Assembly: GCA_027365315.1 (NCBI GenBank)
Contig: DAHXNQ010000081.1
Span: forward strand, 1 to 48,772
Direction of reading: 5' to 3'
DNA length: 48,772 nucleotides
Source of the DNA: Rhabdochlamydiaceae bacterium
Lineage (GTDB): Bacteria > Chlamydiota > Chlamydiia > Chlamydiales > Rhabdochlamydiaceae
The stretch's first letter is position 1, and each line of letters opens with the position of its first letter. Positions 7,802 to 15,660 of this stretch are shown piece by piece. Under the pieces are notes generated by a model. It did no database searches and was not told where the DNA came from. It saw only the letters and a list, made by a program, of their open reading frames with translations. The position numbers and the translations under genes are program-made.

Positions 7802-9030
7802 CACTACACGAACAGACCAAGCACTTCATGATTGGTCTTTTTGTAATAAGCGCCTCGGCCGCGATTGTGGGAATCGTTCTCTTTCTCAGGCCTGGTGTGG
7901 GCGACGGTAAGGAGACGCTCGAGGTGCGCTTCTCCAACATCAATCAGATCGGAGTGGGTACCAGGGTCCTCTTTGCCGGTAAGCCTGTTGGCGAAGTGGT
8001 AGCGATCTCTCCCGTCCTCGACGCCCGCACCGGCCCCACCGACTCTCACGGCCTCTACTACTTCTACCAGCTGGAGCTGAAGGTCGATTCGAGTGTCAAG
8101 GTCTACAGTACCGATCAGGTGGGCATCCAGACCTCTGGTCTGCTAGGCGAGAAGTCGGTTGCCATCACCCCCCGCACTCCTCCTGCCGGCGTCATTCCCA
8201 AACTGATCACCACTCAGCTCATCTACGGTGATTCGACCGATCCGATCGAAAATGCCATGAACGAGATCTCCGATCTAGCTGGCAAGGCCGAAGAGACCTT
8301 CCGCTTGGTCAACCAGTGGATCGACGAAAACAAAGAGAATCTATCCCATGCCGTCCACTCATTTGGCGATGCGATGCAGGAGATTGCCACAGCAGTGCAC
8401 GAGGTGAACCGGCAGTGCCTCATTCACGAGGTCAAAATCAGCCTGCATAACTTTGGCAATGCTATGCATGAGGTGGACCATGCACTCTCTTTCTTACGCG
8501 AATCAAACGCCTACGACAACATCTCTGCCACCCTCCACAATTTAAGAGGAGCTAGCCACGCCTTCGACCAGATCGCCACCCATGTGATGCAGGGCAAAGG
8601 CTCCCTAGGCAGATTCATCGAGGATGATGATTTCTACCTCCGCACCAACTCAATCTTAAGCAAAGCAGACACCATGATGAATGACATCAACCACTACGGT
8701 CTACTCTTCCATCTAAACAAGGGGTGGCAGCGCCAGAGAACCAAACGTGCCGATCTCCTCGAGGCTCTCCGCTCACCCCAGCAGTTCCAATCCTTCTTCC
8801 AGGAAGAGGTCGACCAGATCAATACCTCGATGGCGCGCCTCTCCATCCTGGTCAACAAAGCCGAGGGTAGCCCTGAGAAAGCGCAAATCCTGGGAGATTC
8901 GCTCTTCCGCGAAGATTTTGCACAGCTGATGCGCGATGTGGAAGAATTAGCCGATAACCTGAAGCTTTACAACCAAGAGCTCTCCGAAGCCACCAAGAAC
9001 GCCTGCATATGTCCTGAGGAGACAAACTGA
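7798..9030 (+). CDS. mlaD: MlaD-type MCE-domain lipid-binding protein
   Basis: A 410-aa membrane-anchored protein with one N-terminal transmembrane helix (about residues 10-31) followed by an MCE domain (about 40-130) with EVRFSNINQIGVGTRVLFAG and SGLLGEKSVAITP. The long C-terminal part (140-400) is helical and was probably acquired to extend across the periplasm; E. coli MlaD is only about 180 aa. The helical tail includes repeated words HSFGDAMQEI, HNFGNAMHEV and HNLRGASHAF spaced about 35-40 residues apart, a repeat pattern typical of long MCE proteins. It overlaps mlaF and then algH by ATGA junctions. Confidence 0.92.
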   Translation: MTLHEQTKHFMIGLFVISASAAIVGIVLFLRPGVGDGKETLEVRFSNINQIGVGTRVLFAGKPVGEVVAISPVLDARTGPTDSHGLYYFYQLELKVDSSVKVYSTDQVGIQTSGLLGEKSVAITPRTPPAGVIPKLITTQLIYGDSTDPIENAMNEISDLAGKAEETFRLVNQWIDENKENLSHAVHSFGDAMQEIATAVHEVNRQCLIHEVKISLHNFGNAMHEVDHALSFLRESNAYDNISATLHNLRGASHAFDQIATHVMQGKGSLGRFIEDDDFYLRTNSILSKADTMMNDINHYGLLFHLNKGWQRQRTKRADLLEALRSPQQFQSFFQEEVDQINTSMARLSILVNKAEGSPEKAQILGDSLFREDFAQLMRDVEELADNLKLYNQELSEATKNACICPEETN

Positions 9031-9602
9031 TGGAAAATAGCGCATCACTGGGAAGACTTGGCAAAGGCTCCCTTCTGGTCTCCAGCCCCGATATTGACGC
9101 CGGCCTCTTTTTCCGCAGCGTCCTGCTTGTCTGCGAACACTCCCCCTCGGGCAGCTTTGCCCTGATCCTTAATAAGCCGATCGACCTCGAGCTACCCGAA
9201 GAGCTGATTCCCCCCTCTGAACGAGTGAATGAAAGAGTGCAGGTGCGAGCAGGCGGTCCGATCCAGCCCAGCCAGATGATCATGCTGCATTCTGAACAGA
9301 GCGCCTCCGAGCAGAGCCTCGAGGTGTGCAAAGGGGTCTACCTGGGGGGCGATCTGCAGCTACTGCGCGAGATGATCTCGAAGGCCGACGGCCCCAATGT
9401 CTACCTCTGCTTTGGCTACATGGGGTGGGGCATGGGCTCACTCGAGCGCGAGATCCTCAGCCACGAATGGTTCATCCATCCCGCCTCCTCACACCTCGTC
9501 TTCGAGACCCCTTCTGACAAGCTCTGGCGCACCGTCCTGCGCGAGATGGGGGGCAAATATGCCACCCTCGCCATGATCCCCGACGATCCCAGCCTAAACT
9601 AG
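9030..9602 (+). CDS. algH: YqgE/AlgH (UPF0301) family protein
   Basis: A 190-aa soluble protein of the YqgE/AlgH family. Diagnostic features are GKGSLLVSSPDIDAGLFFRS at the N-terminus, SFALILNKP, VRAGGPIQPSQM and the FGYMGWGMGSLEREI motif. The biochemical role of the family is unsettled; AlgH was first described as a transcriptional regulator of alginate genes in Pseudomonas, and the fold is compatible with redox or nucleic-acid functions. The start codon overlaps the mlaD stop (ATGA), so it is translated with the lipid transporter, which suggests envelope-related use here. Confidence 0.93.
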   Translation: MENSASLGRLGKGSLLVSSPDIDAGLFFRSVLLVCEHSPSGSFALILNKPIDLELPEELIPPSERVNERVQVRAGGPIQPSQMIMLHSEQSASEQSLEVCKGVYLGGDLQLLREMISKADGPNVYLCFGYMGWGMGSLEREILSHEWFIHPASSHLVFETPSDKLWRTVLREMGGKYATLAMIPDDPSLN

Positions 9603-9810
9603 TTCAACAGGGACGGGAAGAGGCGCAAGCGCGCAGCGAGGCGCCTTAATCGATCTGCTATAGGCTCTTCTTGCAAAGTCGGATGAATCTACAGACTCGC
9701 TACGATCTTTGGTCTGAACGCAAGAAGATCCCCCGCTGCCAGCTATGCTGGCAGCTAGATCACAGCGTTCCCTAAAGGAAGAGCCTGGCGAGTAACCCCT
9801 CCGAGCTTTC
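9603..9810. other. Hairpin-rich intergenic region between convergent genes
   Basis: The 208 bases between algH and the convergent minus-strand gene hold several inverted repeats. The strongest is a 9-bp perfect stem, GCTGCCAGC-TAT-GCTGGCAGC at 9735-9755, extended by outer GATC words at 9727 and 9758. GGCTCTTC near 9662 could pair with GAAGAGCC near 9779, enclosing the smaller hairpin. GGCGC near 9622 pairs with GCGCC near 9641. The strong hairpin lacks a T-run, so it is not a standard intrinsic terminator. It may be a bidirectional transcription end, an intergenic repeat or a structured RNA. Confidence 0.5.
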
Positions 9811-10656
9811 CTACTTCAGGATGATTTCGCGCTGGACGTCGTTAAAGGGGCCGGGCACTGGATCGTTATTGCGATCGAGTAGCTCTAGCCGAATGTGATG
9901 CGTTCCCTTCGAGAGCCCATAAACATAGTAGGGCACCCAGAGCATCAGAATGCGCTGCACCGTTCCATCCACCGACAAACGCACCTTATAGCCATCGCGA
10001 GAGAGCTCGCAGTTAGCTAGGTAGAAGTCTAGAAGTATCGGGGTATCGGCATCGTAGGGAATCTGTCCCTGAGGCTCATTGTAGGTGAGGCAGGGGGCAT
10101 TGGCATCAAACGTATAGTCGTTCTTCTTACTTTTGTAGTAGAAAACTAGAGCCTTGTAGCACTTGTCTCCCTTCAGACTTTCGCCAAAAGAGCGCGCGGG
10201 GAAGACGCGCATCACATGCATCCCCGGCTTCAGCGAAAAAGGGATCTGAAAGGTAACTGTAAGATTGTAATAGAGCTGATTGTCGTAGAAAGCATCGATG
10301 ATCGAATTGTTCTCAACGAAATAGGGCTGATTGTCGATGAAGATGTGCAGAGACTGTCCTATTTTACTGTTGTAGATCTCCTTAGCTCTTGGAAAATCGC
10401 TCTTAGTTCCAAGAGGAAACCCCTCCATCCGAATCTGGACATTCACTTTAGTCTTATCGATCAACTCCCCCTCCGAGGGAAACATGATGTAAACCGTAAC
10501 GCGGTCTCCCTCTGGAGTGGGTCTAACCGGCACCACACGTATGGGTGAAGGGTTGGGTGCGGGCGGCTGCATCTGTACAGCCACTTCGCTCGCAAAACCG
10601 AAAGAGAGCGCCCAAAGAGAAGCCAAAGTGGCCAGAACAGAGATTGGTCTTAACAT
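9811..10656 (-). CDS. Exported protein with two beta-sandwich-like halves
   Basis: A 281-aa protein with an N-terminal signal peptide (hydrophobic residues about 5-22, likely cut after GFAS or nearby) and a Pro-rich linker. The mature part appears to contain two similar beta-rich modules: one from about residue 52 (VTVYIMFPSEGELI) and one from about 190 (PILLDFYLANCELSRDGYKV), each ending in a 'length-limiting' strand such as MHVMRVFP or THHIRLELL. This pattern suggests two Ig-like domains that act in the periplasm or at the surface. Three Cys residues are in the mature part. I do not recognise the family. It diverges from the 10822 gene across a 165-base AT-rich spacer likely to hold both promoters. 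Confidence 0.78.
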   Translation of the reverse strand: MLRPISVLATLASLWALSFGFASEVAVQMQPPAPNPSPIRVVPVRPTPEGDRVTVYIMFPSEGELIDKTKVNVQIRMEGFPLGTKSDFPRAKEIYNSKIGQSLHIFIDNQPYFVENNSIIDAFYDNQLYYNLTVTFQIPFSLKPGMHVMRVFPARSFGESLKGDKCYKALVFYYKSKKNDYTFDANAPCLTYNEPQGQIPYDADTPILLDFYLANCELSRDGYKVRLSVDGTVQRILMLWVPYYVYGLSKGTHHIRLELLDRNNDPVPGPFNDVQREIILK

Positions 10657-10821
10657 GGAAACTCTCTCCGGTGATGGTCTTCTTCTACTACTACCAACGT
10701 CGTCATTTTTGTTCTATAAAAAAAATTAAATAACCAAACATTAGAGTGTGAAAACTAATAACAATTGAAAAACAATTATATTTATGTGAAATAATGTTTT
10801 AGTAGAACGGTGAAGTAAGAA

Positions 10822-12903
10822 ATGGCCATCCCCAAAGAACAGCCCCTTAGCGTGCTCGAAGCAGTCGAGCATCTGGCCGACCTGGCCGAATGTCAAGAGC
10901 ATGGTACTGTAGGACTTCCAGACTGGCTAGCCAAACGCCCTCCCGCCGAAGGAAAGGAGGCTCTCAAGCAGACCTTCCGCAAAATACTTGGCTACATGAA
11001 GGAGGTGGTGCACAAGGGGGATATCGAACTGGCAAGAATCGATACTCAAAGGGGACTACGCGCCCTCTCTTCCCTGGTTCAGGAGGCGGTTCAGAAGATC
11101 GAACTGAATCAGTCGCTCTTTGCGTCGATGCTGGAGGGAAGTCGGGTGAAGGAGCTAAAGGAGTATCTCGACTTCAAAGCCTTCTACATGCAGGAGATCG
11201 AGCGCAAGTTTAAAGCCCCTCCCGATGAAGAGCGTCCCTTTAAAGAGCTACTGCATAGACTGGGGCCCGAAAATTCATCGGAGATCCACTACAAGGGGCT
11301 CGACGCCATCAAGCTGGTGACACGCGATGAGCTCTATGAGCTCTTCCTGATCGAGGGCGAGGATGGGGAGCCCCTCTTCAGCCGCTCTCTTCTGCGCCAC
11401 CTCAAGCTGCTTGCGCAGTTCGATATAGCAGAAATCGCGATAGAAGGAATCGATTCACTTCTTCCGCTCCGCGAGAGCCTGGCCCGAACCTATCTGCTGC
11501 GCGCCCAGGAGATCCACCAGCGCACCGCCTACGAGGCGGATCTATTCTGCCAAAGGTCGCTCGCTAGGAAAGAGAATCCGATGATCGCCGCCACAGCCAA
11601 GGCGCTCTATGCGCTTCTCTTGGCCAGCAACCCCGACCATCTCCTCCCCTCTACACGAAAGGGGCCGGCCGCCTATTTCAGTAACTTTGAACAGTTTGTG
11701 AGAGAGGCGCTCGGGACAGTTGAATATATGGAGCTTGGCACCATCGCCGAGAGCCAAATCCCCGAAGAGCTCTCCATCACCCTGCGGCTCTTAAAAGCCT
11801 TCTCAACCCAGATGTTTCTCCCCTCCACAGCGCCATTTTTTGACTGCAAGCAGGAGGCGCTGGCCCTTCTTCTCGCCCCCGCTCTGGAGGCCGGATCTCT
11901 TGAAGAGGAGGTACAAAGATGCGATGACCAGCTGCGCAAACTCTTTGCTACCCTGCCCAAAGGTCCACTCTTAAAGACCTTCGCCTTACTGGAGGAGAGA
12001 GGGCTGCTGCAGGGGTTTGATCCCCTCTTGCAGAACAATTTTCCCCGCCCGCTCTTCTCCCTCGTGGGGGGGGAGCTCCATGCGAGCTGCATCCATCTCC
12101 CTTCGCCCACGCAGCAGGATACTCTGCACAAGGCCGAGATTGTGCAAGAATTCCCCGCCTTCCTCGCTGCACTCGGCGAAAAGAGCTGCTACCTTTTGAT
12201 CAATCTACAGAATCGCACCAGCTGGCGCGACTTCGCCCGCTGCGAGGCGATCGAGGAGCTCTCTAGACAGCTCGCTCTCGAAGGAAAGCTGCTGCTTCTC
12301 ACCCTACCTGGCACCACCCCCTTCTCTTTGCAGACAGAGGAGTACCAGAATCTCAACTTCGATGATTTCCAAAGCGCCTTCATGCAGCAACTCGCCTCTT
12401 TAGAAGAGTGCGGCTACAGCTTCCCCAAGAGCTGGCACCTCTCCGATCGCTCTCTCTTCTTCCAGAAGGCCATCTCTTGGATTCATAGCCACCTTTTTGA
12501 AGAGCGCGCCGAGCTCTCGCAAGAGGAGCGCATTCTCTTTGTCCAGCTACTGCATCTCTTCATCGCCCTACGCTGCATTATTCTCTTCCGTCCCGCTCTC
12601 TATAGCTGCAGCTGCAAAGATGGAATCGATCAGGGCGCCCCCATGGCAGCCTCTCTTTATGCCCTTTGTCATCTATTACGAGGTCATAAGGAGCTGGGTA
12701 CCGAAGAGAGGCAGCATCTGCTCTGGATCCTGGAAGGGCCAGCTATCACCATCCGTGAACGGGCTCTCTACGAGGAGAGTTTCCACCGCCACAGAAGCAC
12801 ACTTGCGCTCTTAGAGAGCACGATCTCGAAAAAAGCATCCCGCGCATCACTACTACAACTCATTGACGGTGAGTTTATTAAAAACATACAGATCACCCAC
12901 TGA
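10822..12903 (+). CDS. Hypothetical 693-aa protein with degenerate phosphatase-like loop
   Basis: A large, soluble, mostly helical protein with no signal peptide and no clear membrane segment. I do not recognise the family. Near the C-terminus, residues 598-604 read CKDGIDQ. This resembles the Cx5R catalytic loop of phosphoinositide phosphatases such as SopB/IpgD (CKSGKDR), but the essential Arg position is Gln604. If the homology is real, the domain would be inactive or altered as a phosphatase; chance resemblance remains possible. It starts at an ATG preceded by GAAGTAAGA, after a 165-base AT-rich spacer. It is followed 72 bases later by the S10 peptidase gene. It could be a T3SS effector, which I infer only from the motif and the organism. 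Confidence 0.75.
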   Translation: MAIPKEQPLSVLEAVEHLADLAECQEHGTVGLPDWLAKRPPAEGKEALKQTFRKILGYMKEVVHKGDIELARIDTQRGLRALSSLVQEAVQKIELNQSLFASMLEGSRVKELKEYLDFKAFYMQEIERKFKAPPDEERPFKELLHRLGPENSSEIHYKGLDAIKLVTRDELYELFLIEGEDGEPLFSRSLLRHLKLLAQFDIAEIAIEGIDSLLPLRESLARTYLLRAQEIHQRTAYEADLFCQRSLARKENPMIAATAKALYALLLASNPDHLLPSTRKGPAAYFSNFEQFVREALGTVEYMELGTIAESQIPEELSITLRLLKAFSTQMFLPSTAPFFDCKQEALALLLAPALEAGSLEEEVQRCDDQLRKLFATLPKGPLLKTFALLEERGLLQGFDPLLQNNFPRPLFSLVGGELHASCIHLPSPTQQDTLHKAEIVQEFPAFLAALGEKSCYLLINLQNRTSWRDFARCEAIEELSRQLALEGKLLLLTLPGTTPFSLQTEEYQNLNFDDFQSAFMQQLASLEECGYSFPKSWHLSDRSLFFQKAISWIHSHLFEERAELSQEERILFVQLLHLFIALRCIILFRPALYSCSCKDGIDQGAPMAASLYALCHLLRGHKELGTEERQHLLWILEGPAITIRERALYEESFHRHRSTLALLESTISKKASRASLLQLIDGEFIKNIQITH

Positions 12904-12975
12904 TCCCGACCGATTGTTAGAGGGATGGCCAAAAAATCCCCCGCGTAGAGAATGGCTGAAACGGTAGGTTTAGCC

Positions 12976-14484
12976 ATGCTTCGTTATTTTCTAGCTTCTC
13001 TTCTGCTTCTCTCTCCACTTGCAGCGCAGAACGCGCCTGAGGTGAAGGGGGTTAAGGAGAGCGCCACGCTACACTGGTCGATCTCGGAAAGAGGACTAGT
13101 CCGCACGGAGCATCAGATCACCCTGAATGGATCTCCTCTTCGTTACCGGGCCACTGTGGGAACACTGAAACTGCGCGACGAGAAGGGAGAGGTGACCGCC
13201 CACATGTTCTTCACCGCCTACGACAAGCTGGGTGGGCAGAGTGCGGATAAAAGGCCCATCACCTTTGTCTTTAATGGCGGCCCCGGCTCCTCCTCTGTCT
13301 GGTTGCATTTAGGCGGCATTGGACCCAAGAGAGTTCCCTACCAGAAGGTGAACGCCGACCGTATGGCTCCCTACGGCTGGGTCGATAACCAAGATACCAT
13401 TCTCGATCAAACCGATCTTGTCTTCATCGACCCTATAGGAACCGGCTTCAGCCGTGCTATAGAGGCCGATCAGGCGGGTCAGTTCTACGAAGTGGAAAGC
13501 GACATCAAGGCTGTCGGTGCCTTCATCCGTGACTACCTCACTCAGTTTGACCGCTGGCTCTCGCCTAAGTATCTCTTCGGCGAAAGCTACGGCACCACCC
13601 GTGCAGCGGGACTATCGGAATATCTGCAAGAAGAGCTCTTCATCGGACTGAATGGCGTCGTGCTGCTCTCCTGTGCAGTGGACTTCTCTCAGTTCATCTT
13701 CACACCGGACAATGTACTCTCTCAGGTGCTCTATCTTCCCTCCTACACAGCTGCCGCTTGGTACCACAAAAAGCTCTCTCTCTCTCCCTATCCCACTCTT
13801 GAAACGGCGGTGGAGCAAGCGCGCCAATTTGCTCTGGGGGATTATCTTTTGGCTCTCTACCAAGGAGATCAGCTCTCTGAGGAGAAGCAGAATCAGATCA
13901 TCGACCAGCTCTGTCAGCTAACCGGACTACCACGCAATCTGGTGGAGAAAAACAGCCTGCGCATCGATCCACAGCTCTTTGCCACAGAGCTCTTTCAAAA
14001 TAGCATGACAGCGATAGGCAGATATGACAGTCGCTACAAAGGATTCTATACCTCGGCTGATCAGGCTTTAGAGATGCAAGATCCCAGCTCTTCCGATATA
14101 TCGTCGCTCATCACCTCCACCTTCGGCGCCTATCTGGTGGAAGAGCTGCGCTTCAAGGAGACGGAGATGCCCTACGAGACTCTCAACATCCAGGTCAACA
14201 TCAACTGGCAGTTTCCTCAGGGTCAGGCGCTCGACCTCACCCCCTCGTTGCGCGCCGCACTGGCCTATAATCCTCGCATGAAGCTGCTGATGTTGGGTGG
14301 ACTTTTTGATCTTGCCACACCCTTTGCAGGCATGGAATACACACGCGACCATCTACTTCTGCCACCCGCCCTCCAAAAGCAGGTCACCTCTCACATCTAC
14401 CCCTGTGGCCATATGGCCTATCTCGACGAGTCCACTTCACATGCTCTAAAGAGAGACTTGGTGAAGTTTTACGAAACTCCTTGA
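12976..14484 (+). CDS. S10-family serine carboxypeptidase, exported
   Basis: A serine carboxypeptidase-like enzyme that would cleave C-terminal residues from peptides outside the cytoplasm. The start at 12976 (MLRYFLASLLLLSPLAAQ) gives a clean signal peptide; an upstream ATG at 12952 adds eight residues before it and is less likely. Family marks are the oxyanion/substrate motif FNGGPGSSSVW (about residues 99-109), the nucleophile Ser204 in GESYGTTRAA, Asp445 in LFDLATPF and His479 in CGHMAYLD, so the catalytic triad is complete. The length of 502 aa suits bacterial S10 proteins. Peptide supply for an intracellular bacterium is a plausible role, inferred. Confidence 0.9.
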   Translation: MLRYFLASLLLLSPLAAQNAPEVKGVKESATLHWSISERGLVRTEHQITLNGSPLRYRATVGTLKLRDEKGEVTAHMFFTAYDKLGGQSADKRPITFVFNGGPGSSSVWLHLGGIGPKRVPYQKVNADRMAPYGWVDNQDTILDQTDLVFIDPIGTGFSRAIEADQAGQFYEVESDIKAVGAFIRDYLTQFDRWLSPKYLFGESYGTTRAAGLSEYLQEELFIGLNGVVLLSCAVDFSQFIFTPDNVLSQVLYLPSYTAAAWYHKKLSLSPYPTLETAVEQARQFALGDYLLALYQGDQLSEEKQNQIIDQLCQLTGLPRNLVEKNSLRIDPQLFATELFQNSMTAIGRYDSRYKGFYTSADQALEMQDPSSSDISSLITSTFGAYLVEELRFKETEMPYETLNIQVNINWQFPQGQALDLTPSLRAALAYNPRMKLLMLGGLFDLATPFAGMEYTRDHLLLPPALQKQVTSHIYPCGHMAYLDESTSHALKRDLVKFYETP

Positions 14485-14542
14485 CTGAGACCGTGATCGA
14501 TTTGGTAAAGTGCCCAGCTCTTCGACCTAGAAGGGCCATCAC

Positions 14543-15139
14543 ATGCGATCTCTGCTATTTGCTACATTCTCCCTATTTGCTTCACTCCCCATTGCAGCAG
14601 GCGAGCGCTCGCTCGAACAGGCTGTCTCTCTGCGCACAGAGCAAAACGTTGTCTCCAGCCTTCACCTACACTGGATCCACAACTTCTCCTATGACTACAG
14701 CACCGTGATCCTGGAGGATGGCTCGCAGTGGAGCATCGCCTACCAAGACATTGCCACCCTCTTTGGCTGGAGGATTGGCGACTCACTACTCATCTCTAAA
14801 AACGATCCCTGGTACAAAACCCCCACCCACGCCTTCTTCCTCCAGAACCAAGCTACCGGCGGCAAGGTACAGGCCAATATCCTGCTAGGCCCCTTCGAAT
14901 TTGGCGAGAACAGCCACTGGGTGATCGGGATCGACCGCGCCCACGGCATCCTTTCGCTCGTCAGCGGACGAGGCCTCTATTCCACCTGGTATGTCAGCGA
15001 TGTGGAGAAGATGGTCTGGGACGATTGGGCCGTCAACGACACCGTCATCCTGGGCATTAACGACTCCTGGTTCACCGCCTATCCAACGCTGCTGATCAAC
15101 GTCAACCAAGCCTCGACAGTCCGCGCACAACAGATCTAG
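14543..15139 (+). CDS. Exported protein with internal duplication
   Basis: A 198-aa protein with a signal peptide (MRSLLFATFSLFASLPIAAG) and no later membrane segment. The mature part holds two similar modules: one around residues 58-104 (WSIAYQDIATLFGWRIGDSLLIS) and one around 147-195 (WYVSDVEKMVWDDWAVNDTVIL), each with the order 'D-I/V-x-W-x3-D-x2-hydrophobic strand-N/D-x-W-asn'. The duplication suggests a small beta-rich repeat domain. I do not recognise the family; the position next to other exported proteins suggests a periplasmic or surface location. It is separated from the S10 gene by 58 bases and from the next gene by 9, so it may share an operon with the latter. Confidence 0.75.
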   Translation: MRSLLFATFSLFASLPIAAGERSLEQAVSLRTEQNVVSSLHLHWIHNFSYDYSTVILEDGSQWSIAYQDIATLFGWRIGDSLLISKNDPWYKTPTHAFFLQNQATGGKVQANILLGPFEFGENSHWVIGIDRAHGILSLVSGRGLYSTWYVSDVEKMVWDDWAVNDTVILGINDSWFTAYPTLLINVNQASTVRAQQI

Positions 15140-15148
15140 GAAGCCATC

Positions 15149-15583
15149 ATGACTACAATCGCTCCCACGACATCACAACCCGACGCTTCAGCAGTTGTTC
15201 TACCTCCTCCTGAGAACAGCTCTAGCTGGATGGGTACCGCCCTGAAGGTCATGACAATTGTGCTGCTTCTCATCATCTTCTCCCCCATCCTGATCCCCCT
15301 GGCAGTTGTGGTGCTTCCCATTGTAGCGCTCTTTTGGCTGGGGCTCTGCCAGAGAGTGAGCGACGGCTTCTCCTCTCCTGTCGTGACCTACACACCCTCC
15401 TATACACCTATCATAAAGGTGCCCCACCATGTCGGCGGCTATGCCCCCCCTATCCAGCAGCGCTCTGTTACGGTGGTGCCCACAGGAGGCGGCTTCCGAG
15501 GGCATGTCTCCGTCGGCGGCGGCCATTCCCACACCGGCGGCGGCAACGTCCCGGTCGGCGGCGGCCATCGCCCTACTTGGTAA
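15149..15583 (+). CDS. Small membrane protein with Gly/His-rich repeat tail
   Basis: A 144-aa protein with a polar Thr/Pro/Ser N-terminus, one long hydrophobic stretch at about residues 32-66 (VMTIVLLLIIFSPILIPLAV) that could form one helix or a hairpin, and a C-terminal tail built of GGGH-type words (VSVGGGHSHTGGGNVPVGGGH). The DNA behind the tail repeats the word GTCGGCGGCGGCCAT, which shows recent tandem expansion. Gly/His-rich tails can bind metals, but nothing else in the context supports that. No recognised family. It starts 9 bases after the preceding stop. Confidence 0.68.
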   Translation: MTTIAPTTSQPDASAVVLPPPENSSSWMGTALKVMTIVLLLIIFSPILIPLAVVVLPIVALFWLGLCQRVSDGFSSPVVTYTPSYTPIIKVPHHVGGYAPPIQQRSVTVVPTGGGFRGHVSVGGGHSHTGGGNVPVGGGHRPTW

Positions 15584-15660
15584 AGCACCTTTAAGCCTCT
15601 TGCCCTGCATTGATCTTTAAAGCGAGCAGCGGGTATAAACCCAGTGGGGGGCTCGCTTTC

